This document shows, piece after piece, positions 43,267-50,388 of a DNA stretch of 50,388 nucleotides (within the stretch, counting starts at the first letter, position 1; each line of letters opens with the position of its first letter). Source of the stretch: Crocinitomicaceae bacterium. GTDB taxonomy: Bacteria; Bacteroidota; Bacteroidia; Flavobacteriales_G; Salibacteraceae. The notes under the pieces are model-generated. The model was not told where the DNA came from. It saw only the letters and a list, made by a program, of their open reading frames with translations, and did no database searches. The translations under genes and the position numbers were made by a program. Location of the stretch: NCBI GenBank assembly GCA_002713215.1, contig PAVO01000046.1:1-50388 (forward strand), read 5' to 3'.

Positions 43267-44211
43267 TTAATGTGTATTAACGATTTCAATTTTTTCTGAA
43301 ACGCCTCTCAAAAAGTCTTCGGTTTTCATTCTTCGTTTGCCTTCCAACTGAAGCTCTTCGATCCATAGAATTCCATCGGTGGATTGAATCCCGATAACTT
43401 TTTCTTTCATTTCTACTGTTCCGGGGCTAGCATTGCCCAAAGGCTCCCAGGTAGTAGAATAGATTTTAAGCCCCAGTTCTTTATCACCGAGCCTGATTCG
43501 TGTAGATGCAGCCGGGTAGGGATTCAGGCCTCTAACCTTGTTGTGGATATTTTGGATGGAGGTGTCCCAATTGATTCGACAATCCGGTTTGAAAATTTTT
43601 GGTGCTGGCTTAAGTATTTCATCGCCGAAATCTTCCTGAGGAGTTCCTTCGATATTTCCTGCTTCAATCTGATCCATGGTTTCTACCACCAGTTTGGCAC
43701 CAACGGCCAGGAGTTTGTCGTGAAGCGTTCCTACATTGTCATCCTCTTCAATTCCTACCTCTTGCTGCATTAGTATATTGCCGGTATCAATTTCGTGCTT
43801 TAAAAAGAAGGTAGTAACGCCCGTTTTCTTTTCCCCGTTAATAATTGCCCAATTGATTGGTGCGGCACCTCGGTATTGTGGTAATAAACTCGCATGTAAA
43901 TTAAAGGTACCCAGGGGTGGCATATCCCAAACGGAAATGGGAAGCATGCGAAAGGCAACTACAATTTGAATTTCGGCCTGATAAGATCGGAGTTCGTCCT
44001 GAAAAGCCGGATCTTTTAAGTTGGTGGGCTGAAGTACCGGCAAATTGTGCTCCAGGGCAAATTTTTTAACAGCCGATTGCTGCAATTTCTTACCCCGGCC
44101 TGAGGGTTTGTCGGGCATGGTTACTACGGCCACCACATTCTTTTTTGCTTCTAAGAGTGCGGCCAGTGTTCCAACTGCAAAATCCGGTGTTCCTAAAAAT
44201 ACTATTCTCAT
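43267..44211 (-). CDS. fmt: Methionyl-tRNA formyltransferase
   Basis: 314 residues. It formylates the initiator Met-tRNA before translation starts. It begins MRIVFLGTPDFAVGTL, and the catalytic region FNLHASLLPQYRGAAPINWAI and GVTTFFLKHEIDTGNIL carries the expected Asn, His and Asp. The C-terminal domain (about 205-314) has the OB-like tRNA contact region. ATG 44211 overlaps the MATE stop by one base (TAATG), whereas a longer open frame upstream would run into the MATE gene. Third gene from the end of its operon. Confidence 0.95.
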   Translation of the reverse strand: MRIVFLGTPDFAVGTLAALLEAKKNVVAVVTMPDKPSGRGKKLQQSAVKKFALEHNLPVLQPTNLKDPAFQDELRSYQAEIQIVVAFRMLPISVWDMPPLGTFNLHASLLPQYRGAAPINWAIINGEKKTGVTTFFLKHEIDTGNILMQQEVGIEEDDNVGTLHDKLLAVGAKLVVETMDQIEAGNIEGTPQEDFGDEILKPAPKIFKPDCRINWDTSIQNIHNKVRGLNPYPAASTRIRLGDKELGLKIYSTTWEPLGNASPGTVEMKEKVIGIQSTDGILWIEELQLEGKRRMKTEDFLRGVSEKIEIVNTH

Positions 44212-45569
44212 TACAGTTTTGTCTCTTTCCAGTTCCCCCACCACAAGTAGGGATATACTATCAATAAGAAAACGCCAAAGTAGATAAATTCACTCATCCA
44301 AACCAAATAGAGTTCTACTTCCGGCAGATTAGCCAAATACCAGGCGCTGTATAAATAAACAGCAACCGTTATTATTTCAATTCCCAAACCAACCAGGGTT
44401 TTTCCGGCCCCTGAAATAACCCGGAACCCAATAATAACAGAGGTGAAAATGAAGAGTGCCGTAAATACAACCCGCATACTTGGAAGCCCTAGTTCAATGA
44501 TTTCCGGGTCACTCGTAAACGGTAAAAAGAGATGTTCGCCAAAGAGGTAGAGAACCGGTTGCAGAATAAAGCAATAGATAATGCCAATGATGTTCATGTT
44601 TTTGATGAGCGTAAAAACGGCCTGGGGCTTTTTTCGACCCAGCAGGTTTCCCGTCAGGCTATTGGTTGTATCCCCTAGTCCAAATACCGGAATAATTAAT
44701 ACCATATAAATGCTGCGAATGATGTGCGATGCGGCCAACTCCTTTTCGCCCAGGTGTTCAATAATGGTAAAGAATGAAAACCAGGCTGCTAATGACACAA
44801 AGTTTTGAACCATAACCGGGCTGCTGAGTTTAAGGATGTTTTTATATGCCTTTAACCGAAGTCCCTGCCAATTGAATAACCGGTATTTAGAATGATTAAA
44901 AACGTAAATGGTAAATAGCAAGTAAATTAATGTGCCCAGTAATTCGGAAAGGTTAGAGGCATAAGCCGCACCACTAACTCCAAAAGCAGGAATTCCAAAT
45001 CCGCCAAAAATGAGCAGGTAGTCCAGTGCTATGTTAACTCCTGCAACCACCGGAGTTATAAACCCAATGATTTTGGTTTGAGTAACCCCAACGTAAAAGG
45101 CCACAAATACCACATTTATAGAATTAAAAACGATTCCCCAGGAACGGGCATGCAGGTATTCATGTATTACTCCCCGAATGGATGGATTTTGAACAATGCT
45201 TCCTGAAAAATGGGGTAGGGCGAAGAAGAGAAACAGAATAACAATGACACTCCAGAATACCATAAAGATCCACGAGTGCTGAACAATGGAACCAATTGCG
45301 GTGTAGTTTCTTTCTCCGTTCCGGCGTGACAGAATAATTTGGGCTCCCGTACTAAATCCCATTCCTATAACCAACAGCACGGTTAGTAATAATAGGGCAT
45401 TTCCGGCTCCTCCCAATTCCGTTGGTCCCAATTGACTCAAAAACAAGGTATCCGTTAAGTTGACCAGCGACGTAGACAGACCACTAATCATAAGTGGAAC
45501 AGCAATTCTTAGGATGTTACGAAAGGTGGTGTCCTTTTCAGAATTATTCACTGTCTTGCCCATTTTCAT
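44211..45569 (-). CDS. MATE family efflux transporter
   Basis: 452 residues with about 12 membrane helices in two bundles. MATE proteins export drugs or metabolites with Na+ or H+. N-half features: IAVPLMISGLSTSLVNLTDTLFL, GPTELGGAGNA; C-half repeats the pattern near HIIRSIYMVLIIPVFGLGDTTNSLTGNLLGR (shown in pieces: LGDTTNSLTGNLLG). The substrate is not predictable. Start may be ATG 45569 or 45563; either overlaps the end of the upstream OM-barrel gene by 20-26 bases, so the two are translated in a coupled way. Confidence 0.9.
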   Translation of the reverse strand: MKMGKTVNNSEKDTTFRNILRIAVPLMISGLSTSLVNLTDTLFLSQLGPTELGGAGNALLLLTVLLVIGMGFSTGAQIILSRRNGERNYTAIGSIVQHSWIFMVFWSVIVILFLFFALPHFSGSIVQNPSIRGVIHEYLHARSWGIVFNSINVVFVAFYVGVTQTKIIGFITPVVAGVNIALDYLLIFGGFGIPAFGVSGAAYASNLSELLGTLIYLLFTIYVFNHSKYRLFNWQGLRLKAYKNILKLSSPVMVQNFVSLAAWFSFFTIIEHLGEKELAASHIIRSIYMVLIIPVFGLGDTTNSLTGNLLGRKKPQAVFTLIKNMNIIGIIYCFILQPVLYLFGEHLFLPFTSDPEIIELGLPSMRVVFTALFIFTSVIIGFRVISGAGKTLVGLGIEIITVAVYLYSAWYLANLPEVELYLVWMSEFIYFGVFLLIVYPYLWWGNWKETKL

Positions 45570-46302
45570 ACCTAAATTGAAAGGCTACAGAAAGCTGAGC
45601 AAATACATTTCGAACTGGATAATTGATGGGTTTGTAGTCATCTTTGAAAATGGATGCAAACCCATAACTCATTCTAAAATCAACCAACAGGGGTTTATAC
45701 TGGTAGTGAAAACCCAGGGCAGCACCGTAGTCGTGCTGTTTCATTTTAGAATCCAATTGCTTTTCGTCAATCGTTTTGGTGGTTGCCGCACCCACGTATC
45801 CGTCGTAGTAGGCCACGCTGGAACTTTTGTTTAATGCAGCATAGTAAGGACCCGCAAAAAGATACCATTTAGGACTGAACGAGTATCGAACAAAAATGGG
45901 AATTTCGAAATACCAGTTGTCAAATTTTCCCCAGGTTGGCCCGTTAAAAACCGTTTCTACCGTAGCACAACGACGGGTACCGTTAGGCAGGTCCAGGCAT
46001 TGTTCGTCTACGTAATAAAGATCCGTTGCCCTGGCACTGTATTCCAGGGCCTTTCGGTTGTAGTTTCCCTCCACCCACAAAGACCACTTGGGATTAAAAT
46101 GATATAGGAAAAAAACACCAATGTTAGGGCCGATTAATGGGCTACCACTGGTGCTATCAATGGATGCATTCTTTCCATGGGGAACAGGAGCGCCAAACAT
46201 AAACCCGACCTTGGGCCCAAAGCTTAACTTCTTTTCCTGTGCAACACTGGAAAAACCCATAAATAGAAGTAACGCTGCTATAAGGAATCCCGCTTGCCTC
46301 AA
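45544..46302 (-). CDS. Outer membrane beta-barrel protein (PorT-like)
   Basis: 252 residues. A signal peptide (cleavage near SSVAQ, residue 21) is followed by about eight beta-strands alternating polar and aromatic residues, e.g. WSLWVEGNYNRKALEY and WYFEIPIFVRYSF, ending in FAQLSVAFQFRYE. It fits the outer-membrane beta-barrel superfamily seen near PorT-type proteins. Cys residues in a long loop (EQCLDLPNGTRRCA) could form a disulfide. The start is TTG 46302 in a TTGA overlap with the upstream gene's stop. Function unknown. Confidence 0.78.
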   Translation of the reverse strand: MRQAGFLIAALLLFMGFSSVAQEKKLSFGPKVGFMFGAPVPHGKNASIDSTSGSPLIGPNIGVFFLYHFNPKWSLWVEGNYNRKALEYSARATDLYYVDEQCLDLPNGTRRCATVETVFNGPTWGKFDNWYFEIPIFVRYSFSPKWYLFAGPYYAALNKSSSVAYYDGYVGAATTKTIDEKQLDSKMKQHDYGAALGFHYQYKPLLVDFRMSYGFASIFKDDYKPINYPVRNVFAQLSVAFQFRYENGQDSE

Positions 46303-47252
46303 TTCTTTAAGAATTTACCCTCGGTGAGTACCTGGTTCTGATCCTTTAATTGGTAGGTATAGTAGCCGTTGGTCAATTCCTGAATGTTGTAGGAATTGAA
46401 TTCCTTTTCAATGTGTTCCTGCTTTACCACTTGTCCTTGTGAGTTGTAAATGCTCAACACGGTATTATCAGTAAAAGCCTTGTCAATCGTAAAGTTAATC
46501 ACATCGCTGGTAGGGTTTGGGTAGACCCAGAAATGAGCACTTTCCTTTTCCGTATTGTTTACTGAAGTCTCACCCGGGTAGAGAAGGAGAATTCGGTCGA
46601 CATACAGTTCGGTTCCATCACCACCATTAAAGTTGAGTCCGTCTGCACTGGCCGAAAACACGATAACTGCAGAATCGGGATCGTTGTTGTTGCGGTAAGT
46701 TACCGGTATATCAAACTTGGTATAGCTGGTAACCGTGGCCTTGCTCATAGCTGGAGTAAAAGCCGCCATACCTACTGTATCCCTTTTTCCACCAATGGAT
46801 TTAAAAAACATAGCGTAAACCTGGCAGTAGTCGTTATCTACCGGAATGTACTTGTAAAAACCAACAAATCGCTCCGGCCTTCCGGTCCAGGGTTGGCCCA
46901 AATGAACTGCCTTACTGGGGTCAGTTCCACCCTTATAGGTTCCAGACATTAAACTCCCTGAGGCGATACCAAAAACAAATTTCGTGGAGCGCATCAGGCA
47001 GGCGTATTTGCCTTCGTAGGCATCGGTAGTTTTCATTACCGTTGGTGTAAACTTTATGGTATGTGTTCCGGGATTGGAGGTTGTGAAAAAGTGATCCGGA
47101 GCTGGCTCTTCGTATTCAGGAAAAGTGATTCCCCCCAAGGTTTTCTCATTGGTTTTATCCCAATGATCGAAGAGGTGGTTTGGAAATCGTTGTTGGGCCA
47201 TTAGCGAAGTAGCCAATAAAAGAACGAGAACCAATGGAGTAAATCTTTTCAT
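46299..47252 (-). CDS. PCMD-domain protein with T9SS type A sorting domain
   Basis: 317 residues. Signal peptide (cleavage after SLMAQ, near residue 20), then a PCMD-like beta-sandwich (putative carbohydrate metabolism domain; about residues 30-235): GQPWTGRPERFVGFYKYIPV and a closing GGDGTELYVDRILLLY are typical. The last ~75 residues are the type A sorting domain: FWVYPNPTSDVINF, LSIYNSQGQVV, YNIQELTNGYYTYQL, and the end KFLKN. It is secreted by type IX secretion and may bind or process glycans. First gene of the operon running to fmt and the cupin gene. Confidence 0.82.
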   Translation of the reverse strand: MKRFTPLVLVLLLATSLMAQQRFPNHLFDHWDKTNEKTLGGITFPEYEEPAPDHFFTTSNPGTHTIKFTPTVMKTTDAYEGKYACLMRSTKFVFGIASGSLMSGTYKGGTDPSKAVHLGQPWTGRPERFVGFYKYIPVDNDYCQVYAMFFKSIGGKRDTVGMAAFTPAMSKATVTSYTKFDIPVTYRNNNDPDSAVIVFSASADGLNFNGGDGTELYVDRILLLYPGETSVNNTEKESAHFWVYPNPTSDVINFTIDKAFTDNTVLSIYNSQGQVVKQEHIEKEFNSYNIQELTNGYYTYQLKDQNQVLTEGKFLKN

Positions 47253-47273
47253 GTTGTGGATTTTAAGTTCACA

Positions 47274-47281
47274 CAAATTTA
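47274..47281 (-). promoter_or_regulatory. -7 promoter element of the PCMD-MATE-fmt operon
   Basis: TAAATTTG on the minus strand, 21 bases before ATG 47252. Confidence 0.55.
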
Positions 47282-47341
47282 ATTATGTGGGTAAATGAAA
47301 AAGGGGAGGGAGAGCTTTTTTATTAATAACTCATTTCCAAT

Positions 47342-47374
47342 AAAAAACCCCTAATCTTAAATAAAATTAGGGGT
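47342..47374 (-). terminator. Terminator of the SBBP-repeat T9SS gene
   Basis: Perfect 9-bp stem ACCCCTAAT (47347-47355) and ATTAGGGGT (47366-47374), with a T-run on the minus strand, 36 bases past the stop at 47410. Confidence 0.85.
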
Positions 47375-47409
47375 ATATTTTGTCAGCCCACTTAGCATTG
47401 CCTTATTTC

Positions 47410-50067
47410 CTATTCTTTAACAAACTTAAATGTAGCCACCTTGTCTCCTTGTTGCAAGCGTAACACATAGGTACCAACGCTTAACGAGCTAACGATGATC
47501 GCATTTTGCTCTGGCGAAATTTTACCCGATTGTAATTTCCTTCCGCTTATATCCATAAGTTGATAATTCGCTTTTCCTTCCAGATCAATATGTAGCAATG
47601 AACTGGCTGGGTTAGGGTAGGCTTTAAGGTTCCAGTTTTTAGCTACCACTTCTTTAATTTGTATTGAAGTTAAGTTAGCTGCAAAACGAGCAATATAACC
47701 TGCTACACTGCTTCCTGCATTATTCCGTTGAAAATGGCTGTTCAGATCAGGCAATCGTCTCAACGGAATGTCATTTTTGCTTAATGTGGCGCCACCAACA
47801 TAAACCCGATCCTTTTTTACATCGTAACTTATGCTTTGGTTGTAATGTACGTCTGATCCACCGTAGGGTGTACACCATTTTAGGTTGTGCTGCATATCGA
47901 AAGCTGCAATAACACTTTGAGATGTACCCTTAAACACTACACCAGAACCGTTTTCCTGAAGCCATAAATCTCCGCTGTTGTCACAAATAACCAATTCGTT
48001 GGAATTAGCCGCAGGCGGATTACAATAATTAGCAGCACTTTGTGCTGTTTGGCACTCGGTATTAAAAGTGAGGTAGAGAAAATTATTCGACAAAGCCAGA
48101 GCCGGTGAAGTAGACTCGTTAAAATCGCAACCGATAAAACTCGACCAACTAATGGTGCTTTTGTTGTCCAATTGCAGCACCTGGAGCTGATTTGTGCCGC
48201 TGGATATGGTGCTACCCGGTGACCAGCTAAAGCCAGAACTACTGGATGCGTTGTGGAAGGTGGCATGCCAGGTGGTGCTTCCCGCCATATATATTCGATT
48301 ATTATTCTTATCAGCTACCAGTGCCAGCTTTACCCCATCGTTTTCTGTACTACCCAAATAGCTCGACCAGGTGAGTTCGCGGTTTGCTCCCAATGAAAGC
48401 ACAAAATAATCGTCGAGCCCACCCCTGAAAGTAGAAGAAAACAGGGTTCCCGAAGGGTTACAAATGGGCATGTTACCGGTAGCAGGTGCGGTGCAGGTAT
48501 TGGTGCTGTTTTGCGATTGGGTTACACCTCCTACTACAATGTCGCCGTTGCCATCGTAGCTAACTGCAGTAAAATAATCGAACTTGTCTCCACCAAAGCG
48601 GGTAGAGTATACTACCGGATAGGGCGTGGCACTCATAGTTGTATTAAACTCCCCGATAAAACCATCGGCTACTCCACCTCCAAAGTTGGATTGCGTATAG
48701 GAACTGCTGTTGATAGTGGTAGTAGGAAAAGAAGTGGACGTACCGTTGGTGCTGGAACTGGTATTGCCCACCACACAAATTCGATTGCTCCCATTGTAGG
48801 CTATGGCCCGAATGTAATCGTCGCTTTCGCCGCCATAAAAATGAGGAATACCAATGGCCTGGCCTGTGGCGTTTAGCCCCAATACCATTCCCGTAGTACC
48901 ACCGGGATTAAAATAGAGGTTTTGACCATAAATGTAATTGCTGGTGGTGGTGCCTGCCCAGTACGAATTGCCGGTTGGGGTGGCTACGCCACAGGTAAAT
49001 ACCTCATCGCCCAGGTTACCAAAATAAGTTCCGAAAGACTTAACTCCGTTGGGGTTAAACTTTACGGCATAGGCATCAAAACCTCCTTTGTATACGGAAC
49101 GACCTTGTAATAGAGGAAATTTTATGGTGTTGGTTTTTCCGGCGTAGTAGCTATAACCCAGTTCGTCGTTAAAAACCTGGTAGGCCTCGTCGGAACTTCC
49201 TCCGGTTACAAAACTGCTCCATTCCAGGTGGTTGGCATTGCCTCCGGGCTGCGGGGCAGCAGGGAGTAGGGGATGCCCGATTTGAATTACCAGTGTCTGG
49301 CTGGTGTTGTAGCTTCCGGTCGTAAGGCTTACGGTACCGTCCTGGTTTTCGAGGTAGCCGGGCGTCCAGCTGCTTATGGGAACCACCTGGTTTTGGGCAT
49401 TGAGCTGGTAGGCCAGGGCATTTTCCAGCGCCACCTGCAAACTCCCCATAAACAAATCGACCTGGGTACTACTTACCTGTTGCAGGTCTTGTCCTTCAAA
49501 CAGCATACGAATGTCATCGGGATCCGCCCCTGGTTCTATTACAAAATAGAATTTAAAGCCCGAAGCATTGCTGTAAACGTGGTAGTCGATATCGGTATAT
49601 ACATCTTCGTAAACCAATCGTTTATAGCTTTTCACATCCGTAACTCCGTTGGGACAAACCGGTAAATAGAAGTTATATACGCCTTCTGCTTCTTCCTCCC
49701 CAACGGGGTCGGCAGCAACAGGAGTAATGTTTCCCTCTACATTATTAACCAGGGTCATGTCCTGCCTGAATATGGAATCGGTAGTAATGGTATCGTTGGG
49801 AATAGTGTCGAATTCTATGCTTACAAAGGAGAAGCGCCCGTCTACAGAGGCATAGCCTTGCAGGTTGCCCTGGATAAACCCGTATTTTACATCGGGTACG
49901 GAATTGTCGTCCTCGTCAGAAAATTGTCCGTCATTTTTTAGAAAGGCAATGTGGCTATTGGGTTCTTCGCCCTTGCCATCGGGTAGGGGTTGAACCTGTG
50001 CCAGGCCCAAAAAGGGCAACAGGCACAGCAGTATTATTGGAGTGCGTGTATGTTTTATGTAGTGCAT
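47410..50067 (-). CDS. Large T9SS type A protein with DUF7948-like and seven propeller repeats
   Basis: 885 residues. Signal peptide, then an N-terminal domain of the DUF7948 kind (about 30-280: HIAFLKNDGQF, VYNFYLPVCPNGVTDVKSY, YTDIDYHVYSNASGFKFYF). From about 290 to 770 there are seven SBBP-like repeats with a W/F-SS(F/Y)-x-G-G motif and acidic GGxxxD turns: WSSFVTGGSSDEA, FGTYFGNLGDEV, FYGGESDDYI, RFGGDKFDYF, YLGSTENDG, FIGCDFNEST and YGGSDVHYN. This fits a seven-bladed propeller. A type A sorting domain ends the protein (LKAYPNPASSLLHID ... TFKFVKE). ATG 50067 is chosen; a longer frame has no signal peptide at its start. Surface function unknown. Confidence 0.85.
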   Translation of the reverse strand: MHYIKHTRTPIILLCLLPFLGLAQVQPLPDGKGEEPNSHIAFLKNDGQFSDEDDNSVPDVKYGFIQGNLQGYASVDGRFSFVSIEFDTIPNDTITTDSIFRQDMTLVNNVEGNITPVAADPVGEEEAEGVYNFYLPVCPNGVTDVKSYKRLVYEDVYTDIDYHVYSNASGFKFYFVIEPGADPDDIRMLFEGQDLQQVSSTQVDLFMGSLQVALENALAYQLNAQNQVVPISSWTPGYLENQDGTVSLTTGSYNTSQTLVIQIGHPLLPAAPQPGGNANHLEWSSFVTGGSSDEAYQVFNDELGYSYYAGKTNTIKFPLLQGRSVYKGGFDAYAVKFNPNGVKSFGTYFGNLGDEVFTCGVATPTGNSYWAGTTTSNYIYGQNLYFNPGGTTGMVLGLNATGQAIGIPHFYGGESDDYIRAIAYNGSNRICVVGNTSSSTNGTSTSFPTTTINSSSYTQSNFGGGVADGFIGEFNTTMSATPYPVVYSTRFGGDKFDYFTAVSYDGNGDIVVGGVTQSQNSTNTCTAPATGNMPICNPSGTLFSSTFRGGLDDYFVLSLGANRELTWSSYLGSTENDGVKLALVADKNNNRIYMAGSTTWHATFHNASSSSGFSWSPGSTISSGTNQLQVLQLDNKSTISWSSFIGCDFNESTSPALALSNNFLYLTFNTECQTAQSAANYCNPPAANSNELVICDNSGDLWLQENGSGVVFKGTSQSVIAAFDMQHNLKWCTPYGGSDVHYNQSISYDVKKDRVYVGGATLSKNDIPLRRLPDLNSHFQRNNAGSSVAGYIARFAANLTSIQIKEVVAKNWNLKAYPNPASSLLHIDLEGKANYQLMDISGRKLQSGKISPEQNAIIVSSLSVGTYVLRLQQGDKVATFKFVKE

Positions 50068-50153
50068 GCTAATTGTATTTAATTGTTTGAGTAAAACTCC
50101 CTGGAATGGAGGAGCATTATTTATTTCTTTTTTTGGTTTGCCGGTAAACAGGC

Positions 50154-50161
50154 TACTTTTG
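50154..50161 (+). promoter_or_regulatory. Orphan plus-strand promoter
   Basis: TACTTTTG preceded by TTTTG at 50131-50135, an 18-base spacer. No plus-strand gene follows before the terminator at 50241-50280. Confidence 0.5.
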
Positions 50162-50166
50162 CAAAG

Positions 50167-50280
50167 CAAAAAAGTCATGTAGGGTGTAAGGCGAAAAGCC
50201 TTATGCTTCCGGTTTTAGAGAATCTCATGTTTTTTTGTTCAGGGCCTTTCCGGTGGCAGCCGGAAGGGCCTTATTTTTTC
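50167..50280 (+). ncRNA. Candidate small RNA or attenuator leader
   Basis: About 114 bases between the promoter at 50154-50161 and a terminator. A hairpin TAAGGC/GCCTTA with a GAAAA loop is at 50187-50203. CTTCCGG (50206-50212) is perfectly complementary to CCGGAAG (50260-50266), part of the terminator's 3' arm, so a competing fold is possible. No start codon with a ribosome site and long frame is visible. The start coordinate is an estimate. Confidence 0.35.
50241..50280 (+). terminator. Plus-strand terminator without an upstream gene
   Basis: AGGGCCTTTCCGG (50241-50253) pairs with CCGGAAGGGCCTT (50260-50272), two G-T pairs, 6-base loop TGGCAG, then TATTTTTT. The minus-strand side lacks a T-run, so it acts on the plus strand. 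Confidence 0.7.
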
Positions 50281-50361
50281 TATTTCCTACCTGTCACTCC
50301 TTTAGACTTGCAAAGGAAGTTATTGATATCTTGAAATTATAATTAAAAAGGAAAAGGTACA

Positions 50362-50388
50362 CTACCAGGTCACTCCAAGCTTCAAAGC
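50362..50388 (-). CDS. Possible C-terminal end of a minus-strand protein (partial)
   Basis: The minus strand is open from the right edge to TAG at 50362-50364 and reads ALKLGVTW. Such an ending, alternating and with a final aromatic residue, is common in outer-membrane beta-barrels. Eight residues are too few to be sure. The rest of 50068-50361 holds the promoter and terminator above and otherwise nothing that I recognise. Confidence 0.25.
   Translation of the reverse strand, partial: ALKLGVTW

Noticed and set aside
49273-49665. 130-codon plus-strand open frame in the SBBP gene
   Set aside because: Antisense shadow with no start signal or recognisable domain.
1-50388. Defence island, prophage or integrated plasmid
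   Set aside because: No integrase, capsid, restriction, toxin or Cas genes recognised; gene order and codon use look chromosomal throughout.

Overview
This window is chromosomal DNA of a member of the Bacteroidota, most likely a Flavobacteriales-type marine or freshwater relative. The evidence is lineage-specific. Many genes carry the Bacteroidota promoter -7 element TAnnTTTG. There is type IX secretion cargo with both type A and type B sorting domains, and a PorD-type gene sits in a bamD-rpoZ-coaBC-porD-recN operon. DUF4421, DUF4328 and DUF3857 proteins, an alpha-oxoamine synthase of the sulfonolipid/sphingolipid kind and a THX ribosomal protein are also present. The DNA is A+T-rich and base use looks even throughout. 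I see no phage, plasmid, CRISPR array, rRNA operon or recognisable defence island.

Layout. 1-1.2 kb: a gene end, a small secreted protein, a gene-free structured stretch and tRNA-Leu(GAG). 1.2-6.5 kb: polyphosphate kinase 2, ispH, and a divergent pair made of a phosphate-selective-type porin and a Na/Pi cotransporter, which suggests phosphate handling. 6.6-12 kb: a transglutaminase-like DUF3857 protein, a DUF4328 membrane protein, an acyltransferase and a fatty acid desaturase. 12-12.4 kb: a MITE-like repeat. 12.4-20.5 kb: the alpha-oxoamine synthase, the bamD-to-recN operon, fabI and a methyltransferase. 20.5-26.6 kb: T9SS type B cargo, sucC, a glycosyltransferase and a large T9SS type A protein. 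26.7-32.2 kb: cinA, rpmB and three secreted or outer-membrane proteins, one of which looks like a copper monooxygenase (PHM) fold. 32.2-38.6 kb: one long minus-strand operon (small membrane protein, mutL, two rhomboids, an endonuclease-fold protein, lolD, a TIGR02757 protein). 38.6-39.4 kb: a gene-free, palindrome-rich stretch related to the 12 kb repeat. 39.4-44.2 kb: pdxH, a glycosyltransferase, a THX protein with a histone H1-like tail, HU, a cupin and fmt. 44.2-50.4 kb: MATE, an OM barrel, two T9SS cargo proteins, and at the right edge an orphan promoter-to-terminator unit that may be a small RNA or attenuator.

Most genes are ordinary housekeeping or envelope genes. The points most worth a second look are the PHM-like lipoprotein (29.5-30.6 kb), the THX/H1-like fusion (41.9-42.2 kb), the two related palindromic repeats (12.1 and 39 kb), the small-transcript candidate at 50.15-50.28 kb, and the internally duplicated uncharacterised domain in the 771-residue T9SS protein. 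I did not find a convincing multi-gene novel system.
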